From an uncultured Roseburia sp. (lineage in GTDB: Bacteria > Bacillota > Clostridia > Lachnospirales > Lachnospiraceae): DNA of 40,524 nucleotides. The translations under genes and the position numbers were made by a program. This document shows positions 15,941-23,763 of the stretch, in pieces. Each line of letters starts with the position of its first letter. The first letter of the stretch is position 1. The stretch is from assembly GCA_944380515.1 (NCBI GenBank), contig CALWHT010000022.1, positions 1-40,524 on the forward strand, written 5' to 3'. A model generated the notes under the pieces. It was not told the DNA's origin and did not search any database. It was given only the letters and a program-made list of their open reading frames with translations.

Positions 15941-17260
15941 TTATAACTGAGTCACCACAAAAATATCGTAAATCGCCCGAATTGCATTCTCAAAATCCGC
16001 ATTGCTTACGCCGATAATAATATTCAGCTCGGACGAACCCTGGTCTATCATCTTCACGTTGATGTTGGCATGTGCAAGTGCGGAAAAAATCCTTCCTGCG
16101 GTCCCTCTCGTGGACTTCATGCCGCGTCCCACCACCGCAATCAAAGCCAGATCTCCCTCCAGCTCAATGCTGTCCGGCTGTGCCAGACGGTGGATCGACG
16201 AAATTACGGCCTGCTCCTTGCCCTCAAACTCCGGCTGATGTACAAATACGGTCATTGTATCGATGCCGGACGGCATGTGCTCAAAGGAAATTCCATTCTC
16301 CTCGAAAGCGGAAAGTACTTTTCTCCCGAAGCCAACCTCCGAATTCATCATATCCTTATCAATATTCACGGAAACAAAGCCCTTCTTTCCGGCAATTCCC
16401 GTAATCGTATACTTGGACTGATGGCAGGTGCTTTCCACAATCCAGGTACCCTCGTCCTCCGGGGCATTGGTATTTCGGATATTAATCGGGATGCCCGCCT
16501 TACGCACCGGAAATACCGCATCCTCGTGAAGTACACTTGCCCCCATGTAGGACAGCTCTCTTAACTCACGGTAGGTAATCGTCTTAATTGTCTCGGGATT
16601 CTTAATAATTCTCGGGTCCGCAACAAGAAAGCCGGACACATCGGTCCAGTTCTCATAACAGCTTGCCCGAACGGCACGCGCCACGATAGAGCCTGTGATA
16701 TCGGAGCCTCCTCTGGAAAAGGTACGGATGCTGCCATCCGGATTGGAACCGTAAAAACCGGGGATTACCGCCCGCTCAATTTTTGCAAGGCGCTTGCTTA
16801 AGACCTGATTTGTTTTATCCGCGTCAAAGTTTCCGTTCTCATCAAAAAAAATAACTTCCGCGGCATCTACAAACGTGTATCCCAGATAATTTGCCATAAT
16901 GATGCCGTTTAAATATTCTCCGCGGGAAGCCGCATAATCCACGCCGGCCTTTTCCTTAAAATTCGCTGAAATCTTCTTAAATTCATCCTCAAGAGACAGC
17001 TTGAGGTTTAAACCATTGATAATGGTATCATAACGGTCCTTAATCTTCATCAGAGGAATCCGGAAATCCTCCTCCGCCTCCACGAGCTGATAGCAGGTAT
17101 ACAGCATATCCGTAACCTTCGTGTCCTTGGGGTTTCTCTTGCCCGGGGCGCTCGGTACGACATATCTTCTCTCTTTATCGGCGTTTATGATCTTTCCCAC
17201 CTTTGCAAACTGCTCGGCGCTTGCAAGGGAGCTGCCGCCAAATTTTACAACTTTAATCAT
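15941..17260 (-). CDS. lysC: Aspartate kinase
   Basis: Phosphorylates aspartate, the first step to lysine, threonine, methionine and diaminopimelate. The 439-residue monofunctional chain has the KFGGSS nucleotide motif (6-11), TFSRGGSDITGSIVA at about 185-200 and two C-terminal ACT domains (about 310-370 and 385-439) that bind feedback amino acids. The ATG has GGAGG about 11 bases upstream. It is a single-gene unit with its own promoter and a terminator. The leader of about 40 bases has no lysine riboswitch, so regulation by lysine, if any, is likely allosteric through the ACT domains. The spore gene dpaA lies beyond the 15.5-kb transcript and uses a product of the same pathway. Confidence 0.95.
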   Translation of the reverse strand: MIKVVKFGGSSLASAEQFAKVGKIINADKERRYVVPSAPGKRNPKDTKVTDMLYTCYQLVEAEEDFRIPLMKIKDRYDTIINGLNLKLSLEDEFKKISANFKEKAGVDYAASRGEYLNGIIMANYLGYTFVDAAEVIFFDENGNFDADKTNQVLSKRLAKIERAVIPGFYGSNPDGSIRTFSRGGSDITGSIVARAVRASCYENWTDVSGFLVADPRIIKNPETIKTITYRELRELSYMGASVLHEDAVFPVRKAGIPINIRNTNAPEDEGTWIVESTCHQSKYTITGIAGKKGFVSVNIDKDMMNSEVGFGRKVLSAFEENGISFEHMPSGIDTMTVFVHQPEFEGKEQAVISSIHRLAQPDSIELEGDLALIAVVGRGMKSTRGTAGRIFSALAHANINVKMIDQGSSELNIIIGVSNADFENAIRAIYDIFVVTQL

Positions 17261-17303
17261 TTTCTTTTGAACCTCCGATTACTTGTAACTGACCAATGAC
17301 TAT

Positions 17304-17331
17304 ATATTATCATAAATGGCGGCTCCGTCAA
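17304..17331 (-). promoter_or_regulatory. Promoter for lysC
   Basis: TTGACG (17331-17326), a 16-base spacer and TAATAT (17309-17304), with an expected start about 40 bases before the ATG. Confidence 0.6.
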
Positions 17332-17381
17332 ATCATTTTTTTGCTAAAATGCCAATTTCAGGCATTTATGTTATCTTCATT

Positions 17382-17458
17382 CCGGAGCGTTTTACGCGAC
17401 GGGGCGACGCAAATCTCAAATTTGCGTCTGCCATCAAGGCTTATTTGTGACGCTCCGG
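17382..17458. repeat. Nested inverted repeat downstream of the metallophosphoesterase gene
   Basis: The outer arms CCGGAGCGT (17382-17390) and (G)ACGCTCCGG (17449-17458) enclose a perfect inner hairpin GACGCAAAT/ATTTGCGTC (17406-17428). A mutually exclusive hairpin GGCTTATTTGTG/CACAAATAGCC (17438-17469) uses the right outer arm as its loop. Confidence 0.65.
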
Positions 17459-17469
17459 CACAAATAGCC

Positions 17470-17505
17470 GTGTGAAAAATAAGCTATCAAGCTTATTTTT
17501 CACAC
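17470..17505 (-). terminator. Perfect 16-bp hairpin overlapping the metallophosphoesterase stop
   Basis: GTGTGAAAAATAAGCT pairs perfectly with AGCTTATTTTTCACAC around ATCA (plus-strand reading). The gene's TGA lies inside the 5' arm on the minus strand, and the 3' arm supplies the U-rich stretch, so it probably terminates that operon. Confidence 0.65.
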
Positions 17506-18324
17506 TATCTCCACCGGACCGGCCAATACCTCTCTCGCCACATAAAGCGTCATATCGGGTCTGGTCGCCATCGTCCATTTTATGAGCGTCAGCCTCATAT
17601 TCTCAATCTCTATCCCCGTAATGCCCCACGGATGCACACAGCTCCCCGTATTCAGGTACAGTTCATCCTTTTCCGAAAGCCTCGGCCGATGGGAATGTCC
17701 CGCCGCAAGATAGCAGTTATTATTTCTTGTCCAGCGCACCAGACAATTTTCATACCGCTGGGTTTTCCTGTAATTCCGCGCCGCGCTGGTGGGATCGTTC
17801 ACGCCAAAGCGCTCCAGCGGCTTCCAGACATAGCGCACGAGGAAACGGGAAAGACGCCAGCATACGGAATTGAAAAAATCCGCCTGATGACCGTGAAGGA
17901 TACAGATGTCACGTCCGCCCTCCTGATTGTCAAGAATGACCGCCTCTCCAAGCTCCGATTTCAGCTCCATGTTGTGGTTTCCGTATATTCTGGTAATGCG
18001 GCACCTTTCTGCAAATTCTTCAAACTTACAATATACGTTGCTGTGGCACTCTTTAATCCTTCTCATGCTTCTGTTTTCCCAAAGCTCCTCTCCGTCCCCG
18101 AGCTCCAGATAATAAAAGCCTCTGGTAAAATAGTAGTCCAGCGCCGCATAGTATAAATGCTGGTTTTTCAGGAAATTGTCATTTTCGGTTCCCGTCCCCC
18201 GATGACAGTCACTGATCAGGATATAGCGGCTGCAGGCATTTAGCGGAAGATGCTCCGCCTCCAGAAACGCCCGGTTGATTCTGCCGTGGCAGGAAAGGCG
18301 GCCGTAATTTTTAACATCTGCCAT
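17500..18324 (-). CDS. Calcineurin-like metallophosphoesterase
   Basis: A 274-residue phosphoesterase with the complete dimetal motif set: ISDCHRG (Asp and His, about 37-43), LGDGEE with the second Asp at about 76, GNHNME (about 115-120), LHGHQAD (about 143-149) and AGHSHRP (about 208-214). It has no signal peptide or membrane segment and is presumably cytoplasmic. Substrate is unknown; the GDGEELWE variant resembles LpxH/UDP-diacylglucosamine-hydrolase-like enzymes only loosely, and a Gram-positive host argues against a lipid A role. GGAGG sits five bases before the ATG. The start overlaps the DUF4474 gene end by 14 bases, so the two are coupled and may act together at the envelope. Confidence 0.88.
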   Translation of the reverse strand: MADVKNYGRLSCHGRINRAFLEAEHLPLNACSRYILISDCHRGTGTENDNFLKNQHLYYAALDYYFTRGFYYLELGDGEELWENRSMRRIKECHSNVYCKFEEFAERCRITRIYGNHNMELKSELGEAVILDNQEGGRDICILHGHQADFFNSVCWRLSRFLVRYVWKPLERFGVNDPTSAARNYRKTQRYENCLVRWTRNNNCYLAAGHSHRPRLSEKDELYLNTGSCVHPWGITGIEIENMRLTLIKWTMATRPDMTLYVAREVLAGPVEIV

Positions 18325-19219
18325 GCCGTCCTCCCAACCGTCTGAGCATCCTCCGAAAACAGCCCGGAATTTGAAAATATAAAAACAGCAGCCGATCCTC
18401 GGTACAGCAGAACGGATATGTCACAAGCCTGTATAAACAGCAGTTTACGGCATTGACCGCCTGAACGGCAGCGCGGTGCAGCCTTGACGGCCAGCTTATT
18501 TCGGGCGAAAAATCCATTCTGACGTATACCTCGTTTCTGCATATACGGTATTTGTTTCCCGGTATCTTTGTCCCGCACCTTTGCAGGCCCTTATAAAATG
18601 CCATCGCCATGGCCTGACTGTCAAACATAAAGGTGGTAATCAGACGAAGGTCCGAAGGTCTGGAAAAGGTTCCCACACAAAAACCGGTCAGCCACCAGTG
18701 GCGCTTCTGCAAAAAGTATACCTTCTTGTGCTTTCGGTCAAGTCTGCACTGGATAAACGGCATTTCATCATCCGACGCCGCCTCAAAATGAGCCGCCGGA
18801 TAAAAAATTTCCGGAATGATTTCGTTTGCATGATACACGCCGACCTCTCCTCCGGTGGTGATTCCATACTGCCCCTTCCAAAGCTCGATGAGCCAGGTTT
18901 TTCCGCCGTATTCAAAATAGACCGGCAGCGCGTCGAATACCATATTCATCCCGACTGCAGCCTTGTCAAACAACGCCCCATAGCCCTGTGTTCTCTGCCA
19001 TGCGTCCTCCCGTGAGGTAAAAACCCCCTCACGCGGTACATAAGAAAAGCCGAATGGTTCCACGAGTTCCTCCAGCAACTGGATTTTCTCCTTTCTGCAC
19101 ATCCGGCGTACCTTCCTTTTACTTTTTTCCCTTCTGACAATTATCCCGACTGCCAATATACAAACAAGCAGAATCACTGCCGTAATCACTATTATTTTTA
19201 CGAGTCCGTAGTCCGGCAA
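18311..19219 (-). CDS. DUF4474-domain membrane-anchored protein
   Basis: A 302-residue protein with one N-terminal membrane segment (about 6-27, VKIIVITAVILLVCILAVGI) and a cytoplasm- or wall-facing DUF4474 domain (about 45-260), recognised from MVFDALPVYFEYGGKTWLIE and LWKGQYGITTGGEVGVYH. The function of the domain is unknown. The start is probably the TTG at 19219: AAAGGAGGG lies six bases upstream, whereas the upstream TTG of the open frame has none. A stable GC hairpin (about 19236-19265) precedes the ribosome site. The downstream metallophosphoesterase overlaps it by 14 bases. The C-terminal 50 residues are rich in Arg, Cys and aromatic residues and may be amphipathic. Confidence 0.78.
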   Translation of the reverse strand: MPDYGLVKIIVITAVILLVCILAVGIIVRREKSKRKVRRMCRKEKIQLLEELVEPFGFSYVPREGVFTSREDAWQRTQGYGALFDKAAVGMNMVFDALPVYFEYGGKTWLIELWKGQYGITTGGEVGVYHANEIIPEIFYPAAHFEAASDDEMPFIQCRLDRKHKKVYFLQKRHWWLTGFCVGTFSRPSDLRLITTFMFDSQAMAMAFYKGLQRCGTKIPGNKYRICRNEVYVRMDFSPEISWPSRLHRAAVQAVNAVNCCLYRLVTYPFCCTEDRLLFLYFQIPGCFRRMLRRLGGRHGRC

Positions 19220-19309
19220 ATTTTTCCCTCCTTTATCTTTCGGGCGCCGCCGCAAACGACGCCCGTACTCTGTAATATTAAGATATGCAGGAAAAATTGT
19301 TATGACTAT

Positions 19310-20155
19310 TTACCTTGCCAAAAGCCCCCGCACAAAATAGTCTGCCATTTCCAGCGCCTGTTTTTCAATGTCGCGGAATGTGTTGATACTCTGTCCGTAT
19401 TCTCCGTTGATCTGATGCTCAATCTCCTCCCTCGTAAGGTCAAGATGATTCAGCAGCATATTTCTTGTCTCCCTCGCTCCGAAATACGGATTCTGGTTCG
19501 CCAGAAGCGTCGCAATCTGATTCGCGTTCGCATACCATTCCTTTATCAGGGAATCATAATTTGTCATTTCTCCCGTCTTTAACGCACGGATAATCTCACC
19601 GCCGATTTCAATATGATCCACCAAAAGGTTCCGAAGCTGTCTTGTCACCGCCACCGGGAGGTATCTTGCAAACACATCGGTGATTTCATCCGCCGTCTCC
19701 ATCAGCCGCTCCTCGACGGCCTGCTGATCCGCGGCATCGGCTGCCACGCTCATCAGATACATCCGGGTCCAATATACATGGTCCAGCCATGCAAGACGCA
19801 TCTCTTCATTCAATTTCAGCACGGCGTTTTCTCTCTCGGACTCCGTCTCCGTCTGGGTTCCGCCCGTCTGGTTTTCCCCGGACATGTTTCCTCCGTTCTG
19901 ATTTCCCTGATTCTGGTTTCCTCCACTCTGGTTCCCGCCCGGATTCCCCGGCTCCTCGTACCCCTCGCCCGGGCAAATCGTAAGCTTCATCCCAATCTGA
20001 AGGTTATAGGGGTTGACACCGGGATTCCCGAGGATCAGCTCCGTCACCGTGGTCTTATACTGTCGTGATAATTTATACAGGGAGTCTCCCGCCTGTATCG
20101 TATGCACAATTTTGTTCTGACAATACATTCTGTTTCCATCACAATTCATTTTCAT
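19310..20155 (-). CDS. LysM-domain protein with a C-terminal four-helix domain
   Basis: A 281-residue protein. An N-terminal LysM domain (about 17-62, HTIQAGDSLYKLSRQYKTTV) would bind peptidoglycan or spore glycan. A low-complexity Gly/Asn/Gln linker follows (about 66-105), then a helical domain (about 110-281) with the repeated pattern H-x-x-W-T-R, L-L-x-x-H-x-x-x-x-G-E-I, W-x-x-N-A-x-x-I and H-L-D-L-T-x-E. I recall this domain in Bacillus and Clostridia proteins of unknown function, some also LysM-linked. There is no signal peptide, so export may be spore-associated or non-classical. No clear ribosome site precedes the first ATG; the Met at codon 10 (20128) is an alternative start. It lies 39 bases after the metal ATPase gene on the same strand. 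Confidence 0.75.
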   Translation of the reverse strand: MKMNCDGNRMYCQNKIVHTIQAGDSLYKLSRQYKTTVTELILGNPGVNPYNLQIGMKLTICPGEGYEEPGNPGGNQSGGNQNQGNQNGGNMSGENQTGGTQTETESERENAVLKLNEEMRLAWLDHVYWTRMYLMSVAADAADQQAVEERLMETADEITDVFARYLPVAVTRQLRNLLVDHIEIGGEIIRALKTGEMTNYDSLIKEWYANANQIATLLANQNPYFGARETRNMLLNHLDLTREEIEHQINGEYGQSINTFRDIEKQALEMADYFVRGLLAR

Positions 20156-20194
20156 AATATGATATGTGACAGAGAAGGGTGTGGTGCGTGCCTT

Positions 20195-22096
20195 TCACCG
20201 CACCGTACGTTTCCAGTTCAAAAGCAGCGCCGAGTTGACAATAACCAGGACGGAGCCGGCATTATGTACCAGCGCCCCGACAACCGGATTTAACACGCCG
20301 GTAATGGCAAGCGCGATTGCCAGAAAATTCAGGCCCATCGAAAAGCTCAGATTGCATTTAATTGTTACCATCATGCGCTTGGAAAGCGCAACCAAATGCG
20401 GCAATTCCTTCACCTCATCGTCCACCAGTGCGATATCCGCGGCATCCACCGCAATATCGCTTCCGATGCCGCCCATCGCAATCCCGACATTCGCCTTCTT
20501 AAGTGCCGGCGCGTCGTTCACGCCGTCGCCGATCATGCAGACAGACTGCCCGTTTTTCTGACAGGCCTCGATCCGGTTTAATTTGTCCTCCGGCAGGCAA
20601 TTCGCATAAACCTCCTCTATATGAAGCTGCGCGGCAATGGCAGACGCCGCGTTCTCATGGTCTCCCGTCAAAAGCACCGGCTCTGTCCCCAGCTTTTTCA
20701 GCTGCGCAATCATTCTGGCGCTCTCCTCCCTCACTGTGTCGGAAAGCACCAGATACCCCGCAGGTGTACCGTCCACCGCAACATATATGACCGTGCAGCC
20801 GTCGCCCAGATAACGCGCCGCCTCCGACCTCGTCTGCTCCGACAGCTCTGCCCCGGCATCGGCAAGCATTGCGGGATTTCCCGCCAGCACGCTTTTGCCG
20901 CCAACCCTGCAGGAAACGCCGCGTCCCGGAAGCATCTCAAACTGTTCCGCCGCCGGAAGCGTCTCTTTGTACTCCTGCTGAAAACAGCGGACAACGGCCC
21001 GTCCCAGCGGATGTTCGGAAAGCTGTTCCGCCGCGGCGCAGAGCGCATACAACTCTTTTTGGGGATATTCCGGCAGAAGACTTTCTACCGCCGTCACTCT
21101 CGGTGTCCCGTAGGTCAGCGTGCCGGTCTTGTCAAAGGTGATTTTCGACACTGAAGCCAGCCGTTCCAGAGCATCTCCCTCCCGGACTAAAAAACCGTGC
21201 TTCGTCGCATTTCCGATGGCCGCCATAATAGCGGTCGGTGTCGCCAGCACCAACGCGCAGGGGCAAAATACAACAAGAATCGTGACCGCACGGATGATTT
21301 CTCCTGTGAACAGCCAGGTTAAGGCTGCCGCTGACAGGGCTATCACCACGATCCAGGTCGCCCACCGGTCGGCAATTCCGACAATTTTTGCCTTCCCTGC
21401 ATCCGCGGACTGCACCAGCCGAATCATTCTCTGAATGGAGCTGTCCTCCCCCACCTTCGATGCTTTCATCTCAAACGCGCCGAATTGATTGACGGTACCG
21501 CTGCACACTTCATCGCCCGCCGTCTTATCCACCGGAAGAGACTCCCCGGTCATCACCGCCTGATTCACGGAGGTCTGACCCGATAAAATCACGCCGTCCA
21601 CCGGGATCGTCTCCCCCGGCAGCACGCGCAGGATGTCTCCGACCCTCACCTGTTCGGCGGGGACAATTTCTTCCCCGTCCTCCGACACAACGCGGGCAGT
21701 CTGCGGTGTTAAGTGCACCAGTTTTTCAATCCCCGCCCTTGCCTTCGCCACAGTCAAATCCTCCAGCAGCGCCCCAAGCTGCATGATAAACGCGACCTCG
21801 CCCGCCGCGAAATCCTCTCCGATACAGACCGACGCGACCAGCGCAATGGACACCAGCACATCCGCCTTGATGTCAAAGGCAGTGATAAGCCCGATTACCG
21901 CTTCCAGAATAATCGGAATGCCGCATAAAATAATGGCAATCCATGCCGCGTCAAACGGCAGCGGCAACAGTTCAAAAATGCTGCACAGCAGAGCGGCGCC
22001 CGAAATGACCAGCAGCGCGATGTCCTTTTTTGTGCCGCCCAATTCCAGCAGTTCTTCTACCTTTTCCAGAAAACCCATATGATTTTTTTCTTTCAT
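20195..22096 (-). CDS. Heavy-metal translocating P1B-type ATPase
   Basis: A 633-residue metal-export pump in the cytoplasmic membrane. Motifs: TGES (183-186), CPC metal-site motif in the sixth helix (278-280), phosphorylated Asp in DKTGTLT (322-328), EHPLGRA (His-Pro, 361-367), GDGVNDAP near 515 and a last helix HNAGSVLVIVNSALLL. No N-terminal heavy-metal (GMxCxxC) domain is present, so it is shorter than CopA or CadA. The last-helix motif is not that of classical CopA (copper) or ZntA (Asp), so the metal is open. AAAGGAGGGA precedes the ATG. Two CsoR-like dyads lie upstream and csoR is the previous gene, which favours Cu(I) or a related stress. Confidence 0.92.
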   Translation of the reverse strand: MKEKNHMGFLEKVEELLELGGTKKDIALLVISGAALLCSIFELLPLPFDAAWIAIILCGIPIILEAVIGLITAFDIKADVLVSIALVASVCIGEDFAAGEVAFIMQLGALLEDLTVAKARAGIEKLVHLTPQTARVVSEDGEEIVPAEQVRVGDILRVLPGETIPVDGVILSGQTSVNQAVMTGESLPVDKTAGDEVCSGTVNQFGAFEMKASKVGEDSSIQRMIRLVQSADAGKAKIVGIADRWATWIVVIALSAAALTWLFTGEIIRAVTILVVFCPCALVLATPTAIMAAIGNATKHGFLVREGDALERLASVSKITFDKTGTLTYGTPRVTAVESLLPEYPQKELYALCAAAEQLSEHPLGRAVVRCFQQEYKETLPAAEQFEMLPGRGVSCRVGGKSVLAGNPAMLADAGAELSEQTRSEAARYLGDGCTVIYVAVDGTPAGYLVLSDTVREESARMIAQLKKLGTEPVLLTGDHENAASAIAAQLHIEEVYANCLPEDKLNRIEACQKNGQSVCMIGDGVNDAPALKKANVGIAMGGIGSDIAVDAADIALVDDEVKELPHLVALSKRMMVTIKCNLSFSMGLNFLAIALAITGVLNPVVGALVHNAGSVLVIVNSALLLNWKRTVR

Positions 22097-22109
22097 TTCT
22101 CCCTCCTTT

Positions 22110-22151
22110 TATACCTATAGGGGTATACGCATATTATACATATGGGGGTAT
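22110..22151. promoter_or_regulatory. Two CsoR-like operators upstream of the metal ATPase
   Basis: ATACCTATAGGGGTAT (22111-22126) and ATACATATGGGGGTAT (22136-22151) resemble CsoR boxes with G-rich arms flanked by ATAC/GTAT. A third copy sits before csoR. Confidence 0.6.
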
Positions 22152-22177
22152 GGGTTGTCAATGTGTGTTTCATGCCA

Positions 22178-22221
22178 TAAAAAAACAGACGATTTGATAG
22201 AAATCTCAAACCGCCTGTCTT
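22178..22221 (-). terminator. Intrinsic terminator of csoR
   Basis: On the minus strand ACAGGCGGTTTGA pairs with TCAAATCGTCTGT (a bulge and wobble) and TTTTTTT follows. It separates csoR from the ATPase promoter region. Confidence 0.75.
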
Positions 22222-22242
22222 ATTTTTTCCTGCTTCCCGCTA

Positions 22243-22518
22243 TTATTTCATATTGGCAAACCGCTCTACCGCCTTGGTAAAGCTCTCAATCGTTTTATCC
22301 GCGTCGCCGTGCTCGATTCCGTCGCGGACACAGTGCTTAATATGTCCCTCCAGCACAACCTGCCCCACCTTGTGAAGCGCCGATTTTGCCGCGTTTATCT
22401 GTGCCAGCACATCCTCGCAGGGCACATCCTCGTCCACCATCCGGTCGATGGCCTGCACCTGTCCGATAATTTTTGCCAGTCTGCGGTGCAGATTGTCCGC
22501 ATCCATACATTGCCTCAT
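22243..22518 (-). CDS. csoR: CsoR-family metal-sensing repressor
   Basis: A 91-residue all-helical DNA-binding repressor (DUF156 family) that releases DNA when metal binds. The Cu(I) ligand pattern Cys-His-Cys is present as Cys34 (VPCED), His59 and Cys63 (EGHIKHC), the CsoR arrangement rather than the formaldehyde-type FrmR or nickel-type RcnR. The ATG at 22518 has GGAGG five bases upstream; an upstream open extension is not translated. The gene sits directly before a metal ATPase with a terminator and two dyads between, and carries its own dyad in front, so it probably represses both. Persulfide sensing (CstR) is less likely because the His ligand is kept. Confidence 0.92.
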   Translation of the reverse strand: MRQCMDADNLHRRLAKIIGQVQAIDRMVDEDVPCEDVLAQINAAKSALHKVGQVVLEGHIKHCVRDGIEHGDADKTIESFTKAVERFANMK

Positions 22519-22530
22519 ATTCACCTCCAT

Positions 22531-22546
22531 ATACCATAAGGGGTAT
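22531..22546. promoter_or_regulatory. CsoR-like operator in front of csoR
   Basis: ATACCATAAGGGGTAT is a close relative of the two dyads before the ATPase and overlaps the csoR leader 12 bases upstream of the ATG. Confidence 0.55.
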
Positions 22547-22597
22547 ATGGATATTATAGGAAGACTCGTTTTTTGTGTCAAGGGAGAAGCCCCTTGC

Positions 22598-22629
22598 GTT
22601 TCCGCATTTTTATTTTACAGTGCCAAAAG
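22598..22629 (+). repeat. Partial copy of the degV-leader palindrome
   Basis: GTTTCCG (22598-22604) and TTTTACAGTGCCAAAAG (22613-22629) are shared with the palindromic leader of degV at 25268-25342. The 17-base core is identical, but the second half is missing. It lies 12 bases beyond the lrgB stop. Confidence 0.6.
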
Positions 22630-22640
22630 GACAGCAACAA

Positions 22641-23333
22641 TTACAGGAAATTCGCGAACACCGGAGCCGCAATCACCGTCAAAATTCCCGCAACCGCAAT
22701 CGACAGGCTGCTCATGGCACCCTCAATCTCTCCCATTTCCAGCGCCCTGGCCGTTCCGAGAGCATGTGCGGAGGAACCGATTGCGATACCCTTCGCCACA
22801 GGTTCCTCGATTTTAAACACGCGGCAGACGGTCTCCGCCATCACGTTTCCGATAATTCCCGTGATGATGATGACCGCCACGGTAATCGTCACATAACCAC
22901 CGAGTTCTTCGGAAACACCCATGCCGATTGCGGTCGTGATGGATTTCGGAAGCAGCGTCACATACTGGGAATGTTCAAGCCGAAACAGCGCCGCCATCGC
23001 CAGTACGCAGACAGCACTTGTGAGCACACCCGAAACCAGACCGGCAAAAATAGCCGCGACATTTTTCTTTAACAGCTCAAACTGCTCATAAAGCGGTATC
23101 GCAAGGCAGACTGTCGCAGGAGTTAACAGATAGCTTAAATATTTTGCCCCCTCGTTATAGCTCTCATAGGGAATGCGAAAAGCCAGCAAAAAGACGATAA
23201 CCGCCGCAATCGCCATCAAAAGAGGATTAAATACCGCCAGCTTGAGCTTTTTTTTCAGAAACACGCCCAGCTCATAGGCAAAAATACTCACTGCCACACC
23301 AAAAAATACGGAATCACATAAAAATTCTTTCAT
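22641..23333 (-). CDS. lrgB: LrgB-family membrane protein
   Basis: A 230-residue multi-helix membrane protein of the LrgB/CidB type, a partner of LrgA. Family members are tied to control of murein hydrolase activity or pyruvate transport. Seven or more hydrophobic segments are seen, with the conserved [15 protein letters not shown] near 130 and [20 protein letters not shown] near 180-200. The ATG at 23333 overlaps the lrgA stop by four bases (ATGA), with GGAGG about ten bases upstream. An upstream in-frame region lies inside lrgA and is not used. Confidence 0.93.
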   Translation of the reverse strand: MKEFLCDSVFFGVAVSIFAYELGVFLKKKLKLAVFNPLLMAIAAVIVFLLAFRIPYESYNEGAKYLSYLLTPATVCLAIPLYEQFELLKKNVAAIFAGLVSGVLTSAVCVLAMAALFRLEHSQYVTLLPKSITTAIGMGVSEELGGYVTITVAVIIITGIIGNVMAETVCRVFKIEEPVAKGIAIGSSAHALGTARALEMGEIEGAMSSLSIAVAGILTVIAAPVFANFL

Positions 23334-23695
23334 TGCCGTTTGTCCTCCCTGTTTTTTCTGCGCATCATAAACTGCGTGACATGACCCGAAACCACCATAA
23401 CAATCAGTGTGGAAACCACCATAATCACAAGCAGCGGAAGAAATATCGGTTTTAACGCATCCCATGCGTCTATCAGTCCCGCCCCCGCGGGAATAAACAA
23501 AAGCGGCATAATTTCAATCAGAAAGTTCCCGGCATCCCGCACGGCATCGAGCCGGACAATCCGAAGCTCCAGCGCCAAAAACAGCAGTACCAGTCCGTAA
23601 ATACTTGCCGGAACCGGAAACGGGAGCAGATATTTAAGCAGCTCTCCCAAAAAAGAAAAAAACAGTATCAGCAAAAATTGTCTTACGTATTTCAT
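23330..23695 (-). CDS. lrgA: CidA/LrgA-family holin-like protein
   Basis: A 121-residue holin-like membrane protein with four hydrophobic segments and a charged C-terminus ([12 protein letters not shown]). Its segment PVPASIYGLVLLFLALEL and the IEIMPLLFIPAGAGLID motif are typical of the CidA/LrgA family. GGGGA lies about six bases before the ATG. It is the first gene of lrgAB with a four-base overlap, behind a promoter that starts inside the end of the upstream oxidoreductase gene. No LytTR-type or LysR regulator is adjacent. Confidence 0.92.
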   Translation of the reverse strand: MKYVRQFLLILFFSFLGELLKYLLPFPVPASIYGLVLLFLALELRIVRLDAVRDAGNFLIEIMPLLFIPAGAGLIDAWDALKPIFLPLLVIMVVSTLIVMVVSGHVTQFMMRRKNREDKRQ

Positions 23696-23735
23696 GATAA
23701 TTCCCCGGAATCCTTTTATTTTTTAACCGGATATA

Positions 23736-23763
23736 ATCATAGCACTTTTTTCCATAATATCAA
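23736..23763 (-). promoter_or_regulatory. Promoter for lrgAB
   Basis: TTGATA (23763-23758), a 16-base spacer and TATGAT (23741-23736), overlapping the last codons of the oxidoreductase gene. Confidence 0.55.

Noticed and set aside
17261-17499. Lysine riboswitch upstream of lysC
   Set aside because: The leader after the predicted promoter is only about 40 bases and lacks the L-box elements. The structured hairpins belong to the upstream gene end.
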